Origin: JAVBOW01 sp031549495 | Lineage (GTDB): Bacteria > Bacteroidota > Bacteroidia > Bacteroidales > Rikenellaceae | DNA: 32,371 bases | Assembly: GCA_031549495.1 (NCBI GenBank) | Contig: JAVBPS010000071.1 | Location: forward strand, 1 to 32,371 | Direction: 5' to 3' | Shown here: one piece after another, positions 15,014-23,389 of the stretch | How the letters are laid out: the number at the start of each line of letters is the position of its first letter | Position numbering within the stretch: the stretch's first letter is position 1 | The notes under the pieces: generated by a model | What the model saw: the letters and a program-made list of their open reading frames with translations, nothing else | Database searches by the model: none | What the model was told of the DNA's origin: nothing | Program-made: the position numbers and the translations under genes

Positions 15014-16444
15014 CTATTTTTCCCAGTTATCCGTACGGAAAGGATAAGCGGCCAGGCCGAACGTGTCGGTCAGGTTGGCCTCCATGTAGTTGCGGAAGCA
15101 GTAGCGTACGGCCACGGGCTTGGGCACCGACTTCGATGTGAGCTGCACGACATGCTGCCCGTTGACGATCCGGGCCTCGGCCGGATAGAATTTACGGTCC
15201 GCACCCGCGAGCTCGAAACCGAGCACCGGCTGATTCTGGGGCGAAAGCGCGCGGGAAGCCCCCGTGAAGGTCACCTTAGCCGTCCCACCCTGGAATTCAA
15301 CGCTTTTATAGACGGGCCCCTGTACGGACAGCCCCTTCACGCCATAGGTCTTCACGAGCGCCTGCAGGGCGAGCCTCTGCCCGACCACATCCTTCTTCGG
15401 CGGGTGGATGCAGAACTCATCGCCTATGTCCGAAGTGGCGGCCATCCCCGAGTAGGGAATCAGGCTGAGGGCATTGTATTGCGCTTCGACCAGGTAGCCG
15501 AGCGTGAAGTCATCTTTTTTATCATAGAAATAAGGAGCGATCTGCACGTAATAGAACGGCATTTTGTCGTTGCCCCACGCCTGCCTCCACAACTGAACCA
15601 TCGCGGCCATTTCCTGCGCATAGATCTGGTAGGCGTTGCGGTTGGCCTCGCCCTGGTACCACAAGAAACCACGGGCGGTGTAGTTGCGCAGCGGCCAGAT
15701 CATCCCGTTATAAAGTCCGCAGGGAGAGCGGTGCTCCGTGTAACGTTTTTGCATATCCGCCATCGTGACCCCTTCAATGGAAGTAAGGGCCGCCTCGTCC
15801 ATCCAGGCTTCGATCGGCGTGCCCCCATAGCTGGTCGCGATGATCCCCACGGGAACGCCCAGCACGTCGGTGATGTAGCGGGCGAAAAAATAGGCCGCCG
15901 CCGAGACCGGGGCCACAGCGGCCGGTTCGGACACATTCCATTTGGCTTCGCCGTTAAAATTCTCCTGCGGTTCGGGGCTGGGGTTGCGCGGCATGGTGAA
16001 CATGTGGATGCGATCCCGGTATTTCGACGCGCCCAGGATGGTTTCCAGGGAGTTGGCGACGGGTTGGCCCGTATTGCCCTGCACGCCCATTTCCATATTG
16101 GATTGCCCGGAGCAGACCCACACCTCGCCGATCATCACATTGCTGAGCGTGACCGGTTCGCCGTCCGAAATTTTCAGCGTGTAAGGGCCCCCGGCTTCGG
16201 GCGTGGCCACCTTGACCAGCCAACTACCGTCCGCGGCCGCCTTGGTCGTGTAGCTCTTATCGTCCCATGAGGTGGTCACGGTCACGGTTTTCCCGGCGTC
16301 GGCCCACCCCCAGACGCTCGCCTTGGCCTGCTGTTGCAACACCATGTTGTCGCTCATCAGCACATGCAATTTCACTTTCGCCGTACCGACCGTAGCGGAG
16401 AGCACGAAAGCGGAAAGGATTAACAGGATTTTTTTCATTGCCAT
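15014..16444 (-). CDS. Sialate O-acetylesterase-like SGNH hydrolase
   Basis: The 476-residue protein has a signal peptide (about residues 1-22, ending SATVGTA), so it acts in the periplasm or outside. The SGNH catalytic serine is in VCSGQSNMEMG (Ser115). The Gly/Asn-containing blocks are ATSYGGTPIEAWM and LWYQGEANR. The catalytic His is in FCIHPPKK (about residue 346). A Cys occupies the position where many relatives have the Asp of D-I-H-P; I believe this occurs in related Bacteroidota enzymes. The family removes O-acetyl groups from sialic acid or other glycans; the substrate here is not known. It lies 22 bp downstream of the FadR-type regulator on the same strand. A start two residues later (MKKILL) is equally possible. 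Confidence 0.9.
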   Translation of the reverse strand: MAMKKILLILSAFVLSATVGTAKVKLHVLMSDNMVLQQQAKASVWGWADAGKTVTVTTSWDDKSYTTKAAADGSWLVKVATPEAGGPYTLKISDGEPVTLSNVMIGEVWVCSGQSNMEMGVQGNTGQPVANSLETILGASKYRDRIHMFTMPRNPSPEPQENFNGEAKWNVSEPAAVAPVSAAAYFFARYITDVLGVPVGIIATSYGGTPIEAWMDEAALTSIEGVTMADMQKRYTEHRSPCGLYNGMIWPLRNYTARGFLWYQGEANRNAYQIYAQEMAAMVQLWRQAWGNDKMPFYYVQIAPYFYDKKDDFTLGYLVEAQYNALSLIPYSGMAATSDIGDEFCIHPPKKDVVGQRLALQALVKTYGVKGLSVQGPVYKSVEFQGGTAKVTFTGASRALSPQNQPVLGFELAGADRKFYPAEARIVNGQHVVQLTSKSVPKPVAVRYCFRNYMEANLTDTFGLAAYPFRTDNWEK

Positions 16445-16466
16445 TTATTTGAATTGGTTAGTCGTG

Positions 16467-17150
16467 TCAAATGGATTGCGAAAAAGCGACCAGTCCCGCC
16501 AGATGGCGTTTCATCACCTCCTCGGCCTGCTGCGGGTCGCGGCCTGCGATGCAGCGGATCATCTCCTGATGTTCGTCGATCACTTTCTGATCGGGTTCGG
16601 CGCACGCGCGGTTATAGTGGTAATGGCGCAGGATATCGGGGGTGATGGTGAGCAGCATCGAGCAGAGCACGTTGTTTTGGCTGGCCCGGGCGATGGCGCG
16701 GTGGAAGATGAAATCTTTTTCCACGCGCTGCGGCGAGTTGAAATGGGCAAGGAAATCTTCCATCGCCGCCCGGATCTCGGTCAGTTCGTCCTCCGTGCGG
16801 TTCAGGGCGCAAAGGCGGATCGAATTGATCTCCAGGATCACACGCATCTCGACCAACGAACGGAAATCGTATCCATCGATCTTCAGCACGTCGGCGATCA
16901 GGTTCTGGAGCGAGTCGACCTTCATCGTGGCGATGACCGAACCGCTCTGCGGGAAGGTCTTCACGATGCCGTAAAATTCCAGTTTCTGCAACGCCTGGCG
17001 CACATGGGTACGGCCCACGCCGAACATCTCGGAGAGTTTGCGCTCGGCCGGCAAGCGGCTGCCGGGCTGCAATTCGCCGCCCGAGAGCATGCCCTTGATG
17101 CGGTGGATCACCTCGTCCGCAGGGTTATTTAAATTCGATTCGGGTAACAT
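16467..17150 (-). CDS. FadR-type GntR transcriptional regulator (FCD domain)
   Basis: The 227-residue DNA-binding protein has an N-terminal winged helix (about 10-75) with the GntR signature LPAERKLSEMFGVGRTHVRQ and the wing region GIVKTFPQSGSVIA. A helical FCD effector domain follows. Its likely metal/ligand residues are Asp146, His150 (EKDFIFH), His194 (DEHQEM) and His216 (KRHL). FCD regulators usually sense organic acids or sugar acids. It is the first gene of a probable two-gene operon with the esterase, which suggests local control of glycan use. The -7 box at 17170-17177 lies 19 nt before the ATG. AACCAAT repeats beside it may be its operator. Confidence 0.92.
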   Translation of the reverse strand: MLPESNLNNPADEVIHRIKGMLSGGELQPGSRLPAERKLSEMFGVGRTHVRQALQKLEFYGIVKTFPQSGSVIATMKVDSLQNLIADVLKIDGYDFRSLVEMRVILEINSIRLCALNRTEDELTEIRAAMEDFLAHFNSPQRVEKDFIFHRAIARASQNNVLCSMLLTITPDILRHYHYNRACAEPDQKVIDEHQEMIRCIAGRDPQQAEEVMKRHLAGLVAFSQSI

Positions 17151-17169
17151 CGGGATGATAAAGTCGGTA

Positions 17170-17200
17170 CAAATTTAGAACAATAACCAATTAAACCAAT
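17170..17200 (-). promoter_or_regulatory. GntR gene promoter with AACCAAT direct repeats
   Basis: On the minus strand TAAATTTG (17170-17177) is a full -7 match. Directly upstream, read on the plus strand, AACCAAT occurs at 17185-17191 and 17194-17200, inside the -33 to -7 spacer. The longer word TAACCAATT (17184-17192) also occurs inverted at 16452-16460, just before the esterase start. Confidence 0.5.
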
Positions 17201-17270
17201 CTTCCCGGAGCGGTTTTTTTCAAATAAACGGAATCCGTCTACCGCATCCGGTCCGTCATGTCGGGATGAC

Positions 17271-17299
17271 AAAAAAAAAGCGGCCGCATCAGCGGCCGC
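17271..17299 (-). terminator. Intrinsic terminator after rubrerythrin
   Basis: GCGGCCGC repeated around ATCA (17280-17287 and 17292-17299) forms an 8-bp stem. In the minus-strand direction it is followed by nine T (17271-17279). It begins 23 nt past the rubrerythrin stop. Confidence 0.88.
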
Positions 17300-17322
17300 C
17301 CCCTCATAACGATCCTTACGGA

Positions 17323-17901
17323 TCAATAATTCTTCTTCATCGGCTCAAAGTAGGCCTGCGGATGCGCGCAGGAGGGGCACAGATCGGGAGCCTCTTCGCT
17401 CGTGTGCACATAACCGCAGTTGCGGCACTGCCACTCGATCGGCTCGTCGCGCTCGAACACCTTGCCGGCCTCGACGCGGGCGAGCAAAGCGCGGTAACGC
17501 TTCTCATGCTCGTTCTCCACCTCGGCGATGTGGCGCCATACGGCCGCGATCTCGGGGAAGCCCTCTTTTTCGGCTACCTCCGCGAAAGCGGGATAAAGTT
17601 CGCCCCACTCCTCATGCTCGCCTGCGGCCGCTTCCGCGAGGTTCTCTTTGGTCGTGCCGATGCGCCCGGCGGGATAGCTGGCCGTGATCTCTACCATGCC
17701 CCCTTCGAGGAATTTGAAGAAACGCTTGGCGTGCTCCTTTTCCTGCTCGGCGGTCTCCAGGAATACGCCCGAGATCTGCTCGAAGCCCTCTTTCTTGGCC
17801 ACGCTGGCGAAGAAGGTATAACGGTTACGCGCCTGGGACTCCCCGGCGAATGATTTCAGAAGGTTTTTTTCGGTTTCGGTTCCTTTTACGCTCTTTTTCA
17901 T
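17323..17901 (-). CDS. rbr: Rubrerythrin
   Basis: The 192-residue cytoplasmic peroxide-reducing protein is typical of anaerobes. It has an N-terminal ferritin-like four-helix di-iron domain (GESQARNRYTFFA, ETAEQEKEHAKRFF, GEHEEWGELYP, EVENEHEKRY) and a C-terminal rubredoxin-like domain with CRNC (159-162) and CPSC (175-178). It therefore reduces hydrogen peroxide with electrons passed through the rubredoxin iron. I chose the start at 17901 (MKKSVKGTETEKNLLK) over 17937 because it is the family start and because the predicted transcription start lies near 17935. A terminator follows directly, so the gene stands alone. Confidence 0.97.
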   Translation of the reverse strand: MKKSVKGTETEKNLLKSFAGESQARNRYTFFASVAKKEGFEQISGVFLETAEQEKEHAKRFFKFLEGGMVEITASYPAGRIGTTKENLAEAAAGEHEEWGELYPAFAEVAEKEGFPEIAAVWRHIAEVENEHEKRYRALLARVEAGKVFERDEPIEWQCRNCGYVHTSEEAPDLCPSCAHPQAYFEPMKKNY

Positions 17902-17938
17902 AACTTTTATATGGATTGGTTGATTTTCCGGTTCCATA

Positions 17939-17946
17939 CAAAGCTA
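17939..17946 (-). promoter_or_regulatory. -7 promoter box of rubrerythrin
   Basis: On the minus strand this reads TAGCTTTG, a full TAnnTTTG match. TTGG lies 20 nt upstream in the place of the -33 TTTG. It places the transcript start downstream of the longer possible start codon and so supports the shorter protein. Confidence 0.6.
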
Positions 17947-18004
17947 CAAATTATCTGCCGGAATTGCCAAGGAAGCGCGATCATTTGTTTTTATTCCGCC
18001 ATAA

Positions 18005-18109
18005 GGTAAATTTATAGTACCTTTGTGGCAACGTTTTTCATTCCGTTCGGAGCGCCGGACATCCATCTGAACGGGGTCGAGGGGAAACGGTAAATTTTTG
18101 CTACTTTTG
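18005..18109 (+). promoter_or_regulatory. Two tandem promoter-like units before the ABC-F gene
   Basis: GGTAAATTT followed four nt later by a -7 box occurs twice, 84 bp apart: 18005-18025 ending in TACCTTTG and 18089-18109 ending in TACTTTTG. The second would give a leader of about 16 nt before the ATG at 18129. Between them are about 60 bp with no gene. Confidence 0.55.
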
Positions 18110-18128
18110 CGCGACATTTAAAAATATC

Positions 18129-19799
18129 ATGGCAGACGAAAAGATTATTTTTTCCATGGTGGGCGTCAGCAAGACCTTCACCAACCAAAAGAAAGTATTG
18201 AGCGACATATATCTGTCCTTCTTCTACGGTGCGAAGATCGGCATCATCGGCCTAAACGGCTCGGGTAAATCGACCCTGATGAAGATCATCGCCGGGGTGG
18301 AGAAGAATTTCCAGGGCGAGGTGGTCTTCTCGCCCGGTTATTCGGTCGGCTATCTGGAACAGGAGCCCAAACTTGACGACACGATGACCGTCAAGGAGAT
18401 CGTTCAGGAGGGTTGAGCCGACGTGATCGCCCTGCTGAAAGAGTACGAGCAGGTGAACGAGCGGTTCATGGAGCCGATGGACGACGAGCAGATGGCCAAG
18501 CTGATCGAGCGCCAGGGTGAGTTGACCGAGCAGATCGACCAGGTGAACGGCTGGGAGATCGACAGCGTGCTGGAACGCGCGATGGACGCCCTGCGCTGCC
18601 CCGAACCGGACGAGCCGATCAAACATCTTTCGGGCGGTGAGCGCCGCCGCGTGGCCCTCTGCCGCCTGCTGCTGCAACAGCCCGACGTGCTGTTGCTGGA
18701 CGAGCCGACCAACCACCTGGACGCCGAGAGCGTCGAGTGGCTGGAGCAACACCTGCAACAATATAAAGGTACGGTGATCGCCATCACCCACGACCGTTAT
18801 TTCCTGGACAACGTAGCCGGGTGGATTCTGGAACTCGACCGCGGCGAGGGGATTCCCTGGAAGGGCAACTACTCCGGTTGGCTGGAGCAGAAGGCCAAAC
18901 GGCTGGAAATGGAGGAGAAACAGGAATCCAAGCGCCGCAAAACGCTGGAGCGCGAGTTGGAATGGGTGCGCATGGGCGCCAAGGCCCGCCACGCCAAGAG
19001 CAAGGCGCGTCTGGCCGCCTACGACCGCATGCTCAACGAGGACAGCAAACAGAAAGAGGAAAAACTCGAAATATTCATTCCCAACGGGCCCCGCCTGGGC
19101 GATGTAGTGATCGAAGCGCGCAATGTAAGCAAGGGGTTCGGCGACCGACTGCTTTACGAGAAATTAAATTTCACGCTGCCGCCCGCCGGGATCGTGGGGA
19201 TCATCGGGCCGAACGGCGCCGGGAAGACGACGCTTTTCCGTATGATCATGGGAATCGAGAAACCGACCGCCGGGGACTTCAAAGTCGGTGAAACTGTGAA
19301 ACTTGCGTATGTCGATCAGCAGCACTCATCGATCGACCCGGAAAAGAGTGTCTATGAAGTGATTTCACAGAACAGCGACATCATTACTTTAGGTAACCGA
19401 AGCATCAATTCGCGCGCCTATGTGGCCCGTTTCAACTTCACCGGCGCCGACCAGGAGAAGAAATGCGGCATGCTTTCGGGCGGCGAGCGCAACCGCCTCC
19501 ATTTGGCCCTGGCGTTGAAGGAGGAAGGTAATGTATTGCTTCTGGACGAACCGACCAACGACATCGACGTCAATACGTTACGCGCATTAGAGGAAGGCCT
19601 CGAAAACTTCGCCGGATGCGCCGTGGTGATCTCGCACGACCGCTGGTTCCTGGATCGCGTGGCGACTCACATCCTTTCGTTCGAAGGCGACTCGCAAGTG
19701 GCTTTCTTCGAAGGCGGTTACAGCGAGTACGAGGAGCATAAAAAACGCCTCGGGGATACCACGCCGCACCGCGTGAAATACAAGAAACTCGTTGAATAA
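18129..19799 (+). pseudogene. ettA: EttA-like ABC-F ATPase interrupted by one in-frame TGA
   Basis: Read through codon 96 (TGA at 18414-18416), this frame gives a complete 556-position ABC-F protein, the normal length for EttA-type translation-throttle factors that act at the ribosomal E site. Domain 1 has Walker A GLNGSGKST (41-49) before the stop, then LSGGE (about 167) and LLDEPTNHLD (about 189-198) after it. The linker is charged and helical, and domain 2 has IGPNGAGKTT, LSGGERNR and LLDEPTNDID. Nothing else is damaged. From memory of relatives, the position is usually Val (EGV-x-EV). The stop would leave a 95-residue stub (18129-18416) and an open 458-codon frame from a GTG at 18423. TGA is a genuine stop in trxA, the protease, GntR and DUF4919 genes here, so recoding of the genome is unlikely. 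Recent nonsense mutation, assembly error or a split protein are the alternatives. Confidence 0.8.
18406..18425 (+). promoter_or_regulatory. Possible reinitiation site at the ABC-F in-frame stop
   Basis: AGGAGGG (18406-18412) precedes the TGA (18414-18416), and an in-frame GTG follows at 18423, 10 nt after the purine run. This could support restart and production of the C-terminal 458 residues. The purine run also simply encodes Gln-Glu-Gly, and Bacteroidota depend little on Shine-Dalgarno pairing, so this is tentative. Confidence 0.3.
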
Positions 19800-19903
19800 T
19801 TATGAATTATGGATTATGAATTATGAATTGCCTGCCGGAAGACGGGCGACGAATAATTTGCAGGATCAGATAATTCATAACCCATAATTCATAATTCATA
19901 ATT
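19798..19903. repeat. Family D inverted pair of AT-rich heptamer repeats
   Basis: 32-nt arms at 19798-19829 and 19872-19903, each made of ATTCATA-like units, are inverted copies (29 of 32 positions pair) around a 42-nt spacer. The right arm is 31/32 identical to 3858-3889 before ackA, and it ends 11 nt before the hisS ATG. The left arm overlaps the stop codon of the ABC-F frame. Confidence 0.8.
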
Positions 19904-19914
19904 TATTTTCACAA

Positions 19915-21276
19915 ATGGCAATACAAAAACCCTCCATACCCAAAGGCACGCGCGACTTTTCCCCAGCGGAGATGATCCGCCGCAACTACATGTTCGACAC
20001 CATCCGCGAAGTTTTCCGCGCACACGGGTTTCTGCCTTTGGAAACCCCGGCCATGGAAAACCTATCCACGCTGATGGGGAAGTATGGTGAAGAGGGGGAT
20101 AAGTTGCTGTTTAAGATATTGAATTCCGGAGATTTCACAGACGGCATATCACCTGACGCGTTAGGTTCTCCCGCCACGCTTGCCGCCCGGATTTGCGAAA
20201 AAGGATTGCGCTATGACCTGACCGTTCCCTTCGCCCGCTACGTGGTCATGCACCAGAACGACATCGCTTTCCCCTTCCGCCGTTACCAGATGCAACCCGT
20301 CTGGCGTGCCGACCGGCCGCAGAAAGGCCGCTATCGCGAATTCTACCAGTGCGACGTGGACATCATCGGCAGCCGCAGCATGGTCAACGAGGCCGAATTG
20401 GTGCAGATCGTCGAGGCCGTTTTCAGCGAACTGGGGATTAATGTAACGCTCAAGATTAACAACCGTAAAATCCTCTACGCCATTGCCGAAACGATCGGCC
20501 ATGCCGACAAGATGATCGACATTACGGTCGCTATCGACAAACTCGACAAGATCGGCATGGACGCGGTTTGCGAAGAACTTTCGGCAAAAGGCATCGAACA
20601 AGAGGCCATTGGCAAACTTAAACCGATACTCGAATTAAGCGGAGATAACAAACAAAAATTAAATAAATTAAAAGCTGTTATCTTTTCCTCAGAAACGGGC
20701 CTAAAAGGCATCGCCGAAATGGAAACCCTGCTGGGTTACATCGAGGCGCTCGGCATTCAACTGGACATCGAGATAGACCTCGCCCTCGCCCGCGGATTGA
20801 ATTATTACACAGGCGCTATCTTTGAAGTCAAAGCCAAAGATTACGCCATCGGAAGCATCTGCGGCGGCGGCCGTTACGATGACCTGACGGGTATTTTCGG
20901 TCTGCCGGACACCTCGGGCGTGGGTATCTCTTTCGGCGCAGACCGCATTTACGACGTGATGTGCGGCCTGGAGCTGTTTCCCGCGGACGCGCAACTCGCC
21001 ACGCAACTGATCTTTATCAATTTCGGCGACGAAGAAGAGATCGCCTCGATGCGCCTGGTTTCGCAGTTACGCAAAAAGGGCACAGTTTGTGAGATATACC
21101 CCGACGCGGCCAAGATGAAAAAGCAGATGGATTACGCCAACCGGCGCGCCATCCCATACGTGGCGATCATCGGCGGCGAAGAGCTGGCCCAGGGCCGCGC
21201 AACGATCAAGAACATGGCCACAGGCGAGCAGCGAAGCATCCCGTTCGGAGAGATCGCCGCCAGCCTGGCCGAATAA
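19915..21276 (+). CDS. hisS: Histidyl-tRNA synthetase
   Basis: The 453-residue class II synthetase charges tRNA-His. It begins with KPSIPKGTRDFSP. Then come the substrate-binding RYDLTVPFARYV (99-110), motif 2 with RADRPQKGRYREFYQCDVD (131-149), the histidine-binding ARGLNYYTGAIFEV (292-305) and CGGGRYDDLTG, and a C-terminal anticodon-binding domain. Length and motif order are normal. Two short parts, near 20085-20165 and 20640-20700, are more AT-rich than the rest; the second encodes a Lys/Asn-rich segment at 245-258. The protease gene follows after 10 bp on the same strand, so they are probably co-transcribed. Confidence 0.97.
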   Translation: MAIQKPSIPKGTRDFSPAEMIRRNYMFDTIREVFRAHGFLPLETPAMENLSTLMGKYGEEGDKLLFKILNSGDFTDGISPDALGSPATLAARICEKGLRYDLTVPFARYVVMHQNDIAFPFRRYQMQPVWRADRPQKGRYREFYQCDVDIIGSRSMVNEAELVQIVEAVFSELGINVTLKINNRKILYAIAETIGHADKMIDITVAIDKLDKIGMDAVCEELSAKGIEQEAIGKLKPILELSGDNKQKLNKLKAVIFSSETGLKGIAEMETLLGYIEALGIQLDIEIDLALARGLNYYTGAIFEVKAKDYAIGSICGGGRYDDLTGIFGLPDTSGVGISFGADRIYDVMCGLELFPADAQLATQLIFINFGDEEEIASMRLVSQLRKKGTVCEIYPDAAKMKKQMDYANRRAIPYVAIIGGEELAQGRATIKNMATGEQRSIPFGEIAASLAE

Positions 21277-21286
21277 CGAGTCGAAA

Positions 21287-22891
21287 ATGAAAAGATTCCT
21301 CACCACCCTCGCCCTCGCCTGCGCCGTCCTGGCTTCCAGCGCGCAACTCTCGATTCTACAACAGCTTACCGGCAAGCCGTCTGCGAACGACCCGTCACAG
21401 CAACTGCAGAAATTCAACCAGTTCTACCGTTACCTGAACGCCTCGTACGTCGACACGATCAACAACGAACAGCTGATCGAGGCGGCCATCGTCGAGGTGC
21501 TGGCCCAGTTGGACCCCCACTCCGCCTACGTCCCGGCCGAGGATATGAAACAGGTGAACGAGTCGTTCGAAGGCAGTTTCAGCGGCATCGGCGTGGAGTT
21601 CAACGTACTGAAAGACACGCTGATCGTCGTGAACACGATCACCGGCGGCCCAGCCGAGAAGGTAGGCGTAATGCCTAACGACCGCATCGTGGAGATCGAC
21701 GAGCAGGCCGTCATCGGCATCAAACGCGAGGAAGTACCCAAGAAACTGCGCGGCCCGAAAGGTACGGTGGTCGAGATCAAAGTGGTGCGTCACGGCGAGC
21801 AGGGCCTGCTCTCGTTCCGCATCGTGCGCGACAACATTCCGATCAACTCGGTCGACGCGACTTACTTGCTCGCGCCTAAAGTGGGCTATATCAAGGTCAA
21901 CCGCTTCGCCCAGACCACGATAACCGAAATGAACGAAGCGCTCGACAAGCTGGGCGCCATCGAATCGCTGGTGCTCGACCTGGGCGGCAACGGCGGCGGA
22001 TTGCTGAACCAGGCGGTGGATATGAGCGCGCTGTTCCTGCCGAAAAATTCGGTCGTCGTCTCCACCGAAGGGCGCGTCATACCCCCTGAAAATTTCGCCA
22101 CGCGGACGAACGGACGCTTCATGAAGGGCCGCCTGATCGTGCTGATCGACGAGTCGTCGGCCTCGGCCAGCGAGATCGTTTCGGGCGCGATCCAGGATTG
22201 GGACCGAGGCCTCGTCGTCGGCCGCCGCAGCTTCGGCAAGGGGCTTGTACAGAGGCAATTCCCGCTGATCGACGGCTCGGCCGTGCGGATCACCGTCGCC
22301 CATTACCACACCCCCACCGGCCGCGACATCCAGCGTCCCTACCAGATGGGCCACGCGAAGGAGTATTACGAATCCTTCCTCGACCGTTTCGACCAGCGCG
22401 CCCTGGATAGCATCCCAGGCACCGACTCGCTCAAATACGTGACCCTCAATAAAAAACGTACCGTATACGGTGGCGGGGGCATCTACCCAGACGTGTTCGT
22501 CGCGGCCGACACGACCGGCTATTCGAAGTACTGGGCGCAACTCGTCCGGCGCGGGGTGATCAACGAATTCGTGATCGAATATATGGATCAGAACCGCATC
22601 CGGCTTGAGAGCGCATATCCCAATTTCGATACCTTCCTGAAGAATTACGTGGTCGACCAGGCCATATTCGACCAGCTGGCCGCCCTGGGCGAAAAACGCG
22701 AAGTGGCGCCCGATCCGGAAGGCCTGGCCGTCTCGCGCGAAAAACTGGGATTGCAACTCAAGGCGCTCGTCGCCCAAAAACTGTGGGGGATGACCGAATA
22801 CTATCGCGTCTTCAATACGGATAATCCGGAAGTGAAGGAAGCGCTGCGGATTCTTGAAAATTGGCATAAATACGCAGCAGCAATACTTTGA
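21287..22891 (+). CDS. C-terminal processing peptidase (S41 family, PDZ)
   Basis: The 534-residue exported protease has a signal peptide (about 1-19, ending ASSAQ). The helical N-terminal region is followed by a PDZ domain (about 95-180, with FSGIGVEF and GPAEKVGVMPNDRIVEID). The tail-specific protease core has VLDLGGNGGG, the catalytic Ser293 in ESSASASEIVSG and the catalytic Lys318 in RSFGKGLVQ. These lie 25 residues apart as in known CtpA enzymes. It should trim or degrade periplasmic proteins from their C-termini. The C-terminal 150 residues are a mainly helical extension found in Bacteroidota homologues. It ends in TGA. It begins 10 bp after hisS and is probably its operon partner. Confidence 0.94.
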   Translation: MKRFLTTLALACAVLASSAQLSILQQLTGKPSANDPSQQLQKFNQFYRYLNASYVDTINNEQLIEAAIVEVLAQLDPHSAYVPAEDMKQVNESFEGSFSGIGVEFNVLKDTLIVVNTITGGPAEKVGVMPNDRIVEIDEQAVIGIKREEVPKKLRGPKGTVVEIKVVRHGEQGLLSFRIVRDNIPINSVDATYLLAPKVGYIKVNRFAQTTITEMNEALDKLGAIESLVLDLGGNGGGLLNQAVDMSALFLPKNSVVVSTEGRVIPPENFATRTNGRFMKGRLIVLIDESSASASEIVSGAIQDWDRGLVVGRRSFGKGLVQRQFPLIDGSAVRITVAHYHTPTGRDIQRPYQMGHAKEYYESFLDRFDQRALDSIPGTDSLKYVTLNKKRTVYGGGGIYPDVFVAADTTGYSKYWAQLVRRGVINEFVIEYMDQNRIRLESAYPNFDTFLKNYVVDQAIFDQLAALGEKREVAPDPEGLAVSREKLGLQLKALVAQKLWGMTEYYRVFNTDNPEVKEALRILENWHKYAAAIL

Positions 22892-22980
22892 GAGGCGGAA
22901 GAAGGGTGAAATATTGTAGCATTGACACTTATTCAGACAATTTTCTGACGGCCAAATGCTTGCAAATACGAAATTTTCGT

Positions 22981-22988
22981 TATTTTTG
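22981..22988 (+). promoter_or_regulatory. -7 promoter box of the DUF3276 gene
   Basis: TATTTTTG matches TAnnTTTG. CTTG lies 18 nt upstream as a weak -33 element. The predicted leader is about 35 nt. The 135-bp gap from the protease gene holds nothing else that I can name. Confidence 0.55.
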
Positions 22989-23026
22989 TTCAATGCACCC
23001 TAACCTAACGATCAAACGATTAAACT

Positions 23027-23362
23027 ATGACAGATTTCGACCTCAGGAAAGACGCGGATGAGGGGGGGGAGGAAGTCTATTCCAGGCCTGTGCGGGCCGG
23101 GCGTAGGACTTATTTTTTCGATGTGAAGGCGACGCGTAACGACGATTATTACCTAACGATCACCGAAAGCCGCAAGAAACAGGGCAAAGACGGGGCGTTC
23201 TTTTTCGACAAACACAAGATATACCTTTACAAGGAGGATTTCGCGAAATTCGCCGAAGGATTGGAGGATGCCATCGGGTACATCAAGCAGCACAAGCCTT
23301 ATTTCTTCGAAACGGAAGGGGCAGGCGTAAGCCCGACCATTGACGAATTCGACAAACTGTAA
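23027..23362 (+). CDS. DUF3276 (PUR-alpha-like) nucleic-acid-binding protein
   Basis: The 111-residue protein matches the DUF3276 / bacterial PUR family: VYSRPVRAGRRTYFFDVKAT, DYYLTITESRKK, FFFDKHKIYLYKEDFAKF and the C-terminal acidic tail. PUR-type domains bind single-stranded DNA or RNA; a regulatory or chaperone-like role in Bacteroidota is inference. A run of eight G (23062-23069) within codons 12-15 could be prone to slippage. Upstream is a -7 box, and downstream a short GC-rich hairpin (23390-23411), so it is probably a single-gene unit. Confidence 0.9.
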   Translation: MTDFDLRKDADEGGEEVYSRPVRAGRRTYFFDVKATRNDDYYLTITESRKKQGKDGAFFFDKHKIYLYKEDFAKFAEGLEDAIGYIKQHKPYFFETEGAGVSPTIDEFDKL

Positions 23363-23389
23363 AAGTTACTTACTGAATAAATTAGATAT

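Noticed and set aside
18414..18416. TGA read as selenocysteine or as a reassigned sense codon
   Set aside because: Cys or Sec is not expected at this site in ABC-F proteins as I recall them, and no obvious hairpin follows as a SECIS. TGA ends trxA, the S41 protease, GntR and DUF4919 genes normally.
20640..20700. AT-rich patch within hisS as a sign of recombination
   Set aside because: It encodes a Lys/Asn-rich surface segment within an otherwise normal gene. The composition is explained by the amino acids, and the frame is intact.
21395..22993. 532-codon frame opposite the S41 protease gene
   Set aside because: It is the complement of a protease gene with all catalytic residues. The composition is that of a shadow frame.
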